From Sistotremastrum niveocremeum HHB9708 (taxonomy: Eukaryota > Basidiomycota > Agaricomycetes > Sistotremastrales > Sistotremastraceae): a DNA stretch of 64,000 bases. The translations under genes and the position numbers were made by a program. Shown here in pieces: positions 59,597 to 64,000 of this stretch; position 1 is the stretch's first letter; every line of letters begins with the position of its first letter. The DNA lies in NCBI GenBank assembly GCA_001630475.1, contig KV419426.1, forward strand, positions 204,939 to 268,938, written 5' to 3'. The notes below the pieces were generated by a model, which saw only the letters and a list, made by a program, of their open reading frames with translations, was not told the origin of the DNA and did no database searches.

Positions 59597-60057
59597 ATGT
59601 TCTCCAAAATCGTTCTCACTTTCGTCGCTCTCGCCACTATGATCAATGCTCAAGGTGGCGGCATCGTCGAGGAAGGAACTAGTGAGTGACAGCATATCAA
59701 AGGCATTTAAATTGTCAAGTTGAGATATCTTGCAGTGACCGCGTTCTATCCTGCCGGCTTTGTCACCTGTGCTTCAGGTTCTCAGAACACCGACCTCGTC
59801 ATCGGAGTTTCCGGTGAATTGTTGAACACTTTCGAGTGTGGCCACAACGTCCGTGTTTGGAGTAAGGGACTCACATACTCAAATAAAGGCATTCTTATTG
59901 ATCAATCGATTCAGATGGAAACGTCCAAACTCCGGCTAAGATCGAGCAGCTCTGCTTGGACTGCACTGGCGGCGACTTCGTCGCTAGCCCTGCTGTGTTC
60001 GCAGCTTTGGGTCTATCCACTGCAGCCCCCGTTCCCAGCATGATCTGGGATCCTTAA
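59597..60057 (+). CDS. Small secreted double-psi beta-barrel protein
   Basis: Three exons: 59597-59681, 59736-59861, 59915-60057; 117 residues. A signal peptide (~18 residues, ending MINAQ) precedes a single domain with TAFYPAGFVTC at its start, CGHNVRVWNGN in the middle and LCLDCTGGDFVASPAVFAALG near the end. That order of motifs and the paired Cys fit the RlpA-like/expansin-like double-psi barrel of small secreted fungal proteins such as barwin-like ones. Such proteins bind or loosen wall polysaccharides, and some act on plant or microbial partners. No catalytic claim can be made. Splice sites restore the frame exactly at both introns. Confidence 0.78.
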
Positions 60058-60494
60058 TAGTTCTCTATTCTGTAGTCTTGACGCAAGGATTGTTGTTCTA
60101 GAGGCTACCCGTGCATGTATCCAGGTAGTAGTTAAGCTTGAGCAGAAAGGTCTCAATTCATGCTCTATATGGTTTTTGTCGGACAGAACGAGCCACTCGT
60201 CAGAGTAAGGATTCGAATAAGGAATAATTTGGGGCTGAAAATGGTCGTCCGCACTGGGAATTATCTCTCTTCGCCATCCCAGAGGCAGACGAGCTCAAAG
60301 TTCAAACATGTCGGAGAAAGCCGACGGCTCGGCACCGGCAACCGTTTTGATTCCGTTCCGGATGAGGATGACGATAGGTCAGTAATGTACAGGGAAAGCA
60401 GATCGCAGTGCAACACAGGTGAATGTGTGGACAGCGAGGGTCAAGCGTAATAGGTAATGATATAGCGGTCCATATAAGTCGATGAATTGGGGAG

Positions 60495-61676
60495 TTATGC
60501 AATTATGCAACCCTCGCCGCCAGGCAATCCTTCGCCGAAATCGAGACCTGGGGGTAATGGCCCTAAAACTTCTTTGGGCGGTGAACCTTTAGACTGCATC
60601 TTTTGTTCAAGGTTTTAGCAATAGGGTGCAGCATGAGTGGATTATCACATACCTCGTTCATCAATTTTAGAAGTTCGGCGGCGGTGACTGGGTCGTCGTC
60701 ACGATAAGTGGATTTCTCGAACACAGCAGTGATCTGACGACTGAGGACGCGTTGAGAGTCATATCGAGCCTTGTCTTCGGCTGGTATGTCTGGGTGCTCG
60801 AGAAGGTATTTTCCGAGCTTGTGAGAATGTTAGAATGAGATCGATGATGATATATAAACCGTGCTTACCTGCTCGTCCAATTCTTTGACGGGCTCGTAAA
60901 GAATCTCTTTGCTCATGAGCGCGCCCATCATCTCTTCTAACATTCCTTCCATTCCGGCTTCGTCATTCCCATCGAGGTTCATATCTGAGAGGCCAGACAG
61001 CAGTGCAGCAAGTTGATCAGGAGTTGTACCTGGATCAGGCTTGAACGAAGACGATGAGCTGAAAGAACCAGACCGAATGAATCATGACTTACCTTAAGCT
61101 GCGCATCGCTGTCCTTCAACTTGTCCATGGTCTGCTGAATCGCTTTCTGGAACGAAGTCTCCCCGCCTTTCGATATTTCCTCCTCAAACTTCTTTCCAGC
61201 CTCGCCTTCCTCTCCGTTCATACCCTCCACCAGCATCTGCTCCCAAATCGCACGGAATTTGGCGTCCTGCTCAGCCGACAGAGGATCCGTCGCTTCCTTA
61301 GGCCCTGCCGGATTCGAGCTCGACGATGGCTGGTCTGAAACTTCTGATAGCTCGCGCATTAATCTCTCCATCTCGTCTGCGAATTCTGCAGCAAACTCTG
61401 GAGGTAACGTGTACGGCACGTCTTCCTCACTGGGCAGCCCGGGCAGTTTTGAAGAAGAAGTTTCTGTCGACGATTTTGACAGTGATGAGGATGCCACATT
61501 CTGTGAAGACGAAGCAGGAGGGGGAGGTGCAGGTTTAGTTGGTGGGACTTTAAATTGTTCTAGGACATCTGTACCGAAGATGAGCAGATGTCAACTTTAT
61601 TTCCTGATAACTCACCGTCGAGATCATCGAAATCTTCATCTTTGTCAACGTTTGCGCGTGAATCGGCGGTCGACAT
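60495..61676 (-). CDS. PEX19: PEX19, peroxisomal membrane protein chaperone
   Basis: Minus strand, exons 61676-61616, 61568-61093, 61039-60869, 60817-60653, 60599-60495; 325 residues. PEX19 binds newly made peroxisomal membrane proteins in the cytosol and delivers them to PEX3. The N-terminus has an acidic PEX3-binding segment (DEDFDDLDDVLEQFK). The C-terminal domain includes LEEMMGALMSKEILYEPVKEL, LGKYLLEHPD and VLGPLPPGLDFG. The protein ends CIIA, a CaaX farnesylation box as in other PEX19 proteins. The exon 3 acceptor (TTCAAG|CCT) was chosen because the nearer TTTCAG leads to a stop. Confidence 0.9.
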
Positions 61677-62086
61677 AGTATTCTTTTGTACAACACCCAG
61701 AGAATACAGCCCAAGTCTGTAGGCAGCTGTAGGGTTGGGGAAACCTATCCGAGCAGCTTGTAATCACATGGCTGTGCTTCGCCCAAGGAAGCCGATTTGG
61801 TAGCCGTAGCCGAAAGCTCTTCGGTGAGCTCGCAACTCACTTATTCGAAGAAAAATCAAAGAATATCTCTATTCAAGACCAGGCATCTCGGGAGTCTGAA
61901 AGTACGATTGCTCAAACGTTCAGACTTTTATTTGTCATCGATATGCTCTAGGAAGTGCAATTGGTCTTTCTCAAGTGATTACGCGGCGTCGGCTTTATCA
62001 GTTCCTTCGAGCTGCTGTCCATCTACCTCGTCGTTTGATAAGACTGTCAGCAGAACTCAAGTCCGGATCCAACCACAGTCGCAGGC

Positions 62087-64000
62087 ATGGATCCTAACAT
62101 CATGGACTTGAATGCCATGGATCCGGAGGGGATCCCTGACCCTCAGTTACTGGATCAGTTCCTCGTGGATCTACCCGCGGATATGGAACTGGAATTGCCT
62201 TTGGTTCCAGACGACATGCCTGAGCCTGACGCACCTAACGGGTGGGATGCCATGATGGCGCATATTAACAACCACCAACAGGGTGGTCGACCAGACCTCA
62301 GCGTTGGAAAATCGATAAAGGAGATGGTTCGCGCGCGATTGGAGCTTCTTTCTTATGGGCACCATTGGGCTGGATTGGGAGACGACGGGGAAGGCCTTGC
62401 AGCACGCGGGTTTGTTGCTGCTTCTGTGCCTCCTATCGAAGGCGGAGTGAAGGACTGTCTTGGGAAGATGATGAAGATTATTATCGGAGATTACGAGCAC
62501 GGAATCCAGACTCAATTACACCTGGTATGTCAATCAAGCGATACGTGCTACGCATCTTATCTCCTTCTGCCTTCCCGACAATGAATATAGGTGCCTGCAC
62601 TCCTGGCTCAGGTCCGAGACCATATCCGAGCCTTCTATGATTTCAAAATAGCGCACATAAGATCCCCTCGGCTTGAATATTGCGATTTCATCGTAGTCAT
62701 CCAGGTCACACAGGCCCTGCATGAGTGTGGTCTAACCCTCCAACTCGACCCTCCTCGTCTCGAGGCCTTGATGCAGGTTGCAGGTGCGGAAATGGAGCAT
62801 ATTGTCTTGGATGTTGGACTCGATGTCGGAGGTCTCTACGAAGCAGCAAAGAAGTACGAGGATGATGTCGGCCATTCCCAGGAAAAACATCATCAGTGGA
62901 ACGGACGCCCAATTTACACAACGACCCAAGCAATTATGAGGACCGCGAATAAAGACATCGCTCCCTTCGCTTTGTGTCATTTCTACGTGGATATCATGGT
63001 TGCGTTGCTGCTAAATCGCTCCTGCAAATCTCCTCTCGAGACTGACATCCTGGATCATACCCAACGGAGGAGCAAGGCTATGCAAAAACTCGTGCATTGG
63101 AGCACGGATAAAGAGTTAAGACGCGCTTTCGCGGCTGGTTTGTCCGACGCAATGAGACCGATTTATTGGGACATCGAGTTACTTGTGGAGTTTTGTCAAG
63201 CGGGGGGGCTGGCAGCGTTGATTGCTGATTCTGTATGAATTCTCCTCTTCACTGATTTTGTTTGGGGAGTGATGACCTATCGCAGACGAACTTCAGTGCA
63301 TGCTGCGTGGTCGCTCGAGATGCTTTCCTGGATTTACCCGACGATGCTTGGGATGACCAGACGGAAGAGTCTTTGTCTAGTGTGACTGGAGTGCTGGCGG
63401 ATATCCGCTCATGGCCTGATTCTTCGAAGGTGTGTATCATCTTCCCTGAAATCTCTCTTCTCCTCTGTTGATTAGAAGAAACAGGATTTCGAGATACTCT
63501 GTAAAGCAAGCTACAACATATATCAGCGATATGGCCTGGAGCCCTTCAAAACTCGGGTCTCGAAACAGACGGAGTCTGATCCACCGCTCTTTTACTATCT
63601 CGTTAGGAGGCTCGAGAGGGATTTTCGAGAAGATATACTAATGAGGACTGAAGATGATTGGAATTCCATCATCAAAGAGCTCTCTACTATCCCGAGAAAG
63701 GCGGAGAAACGTATGCGATGGACTAGGCTCTCTACGGCGGATCGATGGCGCTGCATGGAGGATTACGTATGCGATAATCCAGACTGTGAACAAACCATCG
63801 AACTCTCGCGACTTCGTCGACTTTGGGCAACAGGATCCGGCAAACCCGACTTTGACGAGAAGCTCGACAAATGGGTTCGAGGGATCAAAATTTGTCAAGC
63901 TTGTCGGAAGACCACGTATTGCTCCCAGGAATGTCAAAAAGCGGAGTGGCCGAGACATAAGCGACCGTGCCGTTGGTATGCTAGGAGATATGGCGCTGCT
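62087..64000 (+). CDS. MYND zinc-finger protein, 3' end cut by window
   Basis: Exons 62087-62524, 62591-63232, 63286-63429 and 63476 to the right edge; 583 residues visible. The body is mainly alpha-helical, without a recognised domain. Near the right edge (63765-63975) lies a MYND-type zinc finger: CDNPDC, a spacer with a long insertion, then ICQACRKTTYCSQECQKAEW and PRHKRPC. Many basidiomycete proteins carry such a C-terminal MYND finger, usually taken as a protein-interaction module. The frame is open at base 64000, so the C-terminus is missing. Function unknown. Confidence 0.82.

Overview
The window looks like basidiomycete nuclear DNA, most likely Agaricomycotina. Genes carry many 45-70 bp introns, often with GTACGT-type donors. 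The gene families fit too: FunK1-type kinases, a 7-transmembrane receptor with a very long tail, and UstYa/DUF3328 proteins. All exon structures here were read by eye from splice signals and frame continuity. One 100-base run of N (14298-14397) marks an assembly gap.

Layout. (1) 0-6 kb is a head-to-tail array of duplicated units, each carrying a tiny secreted-peptide gene: signal peptide, intron, then a short exon with an ARGKPETNAVN-type leader and a Y-x-Y end. Two more copies lie on the minus strand at 14.4-14.7 and 19.3-19.5 kb. (2) 6.8-12.4 kb holds a 7TM receptor and a SMYD-like SET protein. (3) 12.5-20 kb is repeat-rich, with a 2.2 kb inverted-repeat structure. (4) 20.4-24.7 kb has a truncated and a full-length FunK1 kinase. 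(5) 25.2-36.8 kb is the most interesting part: three UstYa-family genes interleaved with three differently built secreted precursors, two of them multi-core with Kex2-type KR sites. (6) 37-40 kb has one long unrecognised gene. (7) 40.4-54.9 kb has a large GH18 chitinase of the killer-toxin-like subgroup, divergently paired with a protein of about ten LysM modules. (8) 55-64 kb holds an F-box protein, kynureninase, a small secreted double-psi-barrel protein, PEX19 and a MYND protein cut by the right edge.

How the genes may work together. The 25-37 kb block has the parts expected of a dikaritin-type RiPP locus (ribosomal peptides oxidatively cyclised by UstYa proteins): secreted precursors with KR-bounded Tyr-rich repeats, and membrane-anchored UstYa enzymes, two of which keep both HxxHC motifs. 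No tyrosinase, methyltransferase or dedicated peptidase was seen nearby. The Y-x-Y peptides at 0-20 kb may be an expanded single-core precursor family feeding the same enzymes. That link is inference. The chitinase/LysM pair is a well-known fungal arrangement for binding and degrading chitin in other fungi or in the producer's own wall.
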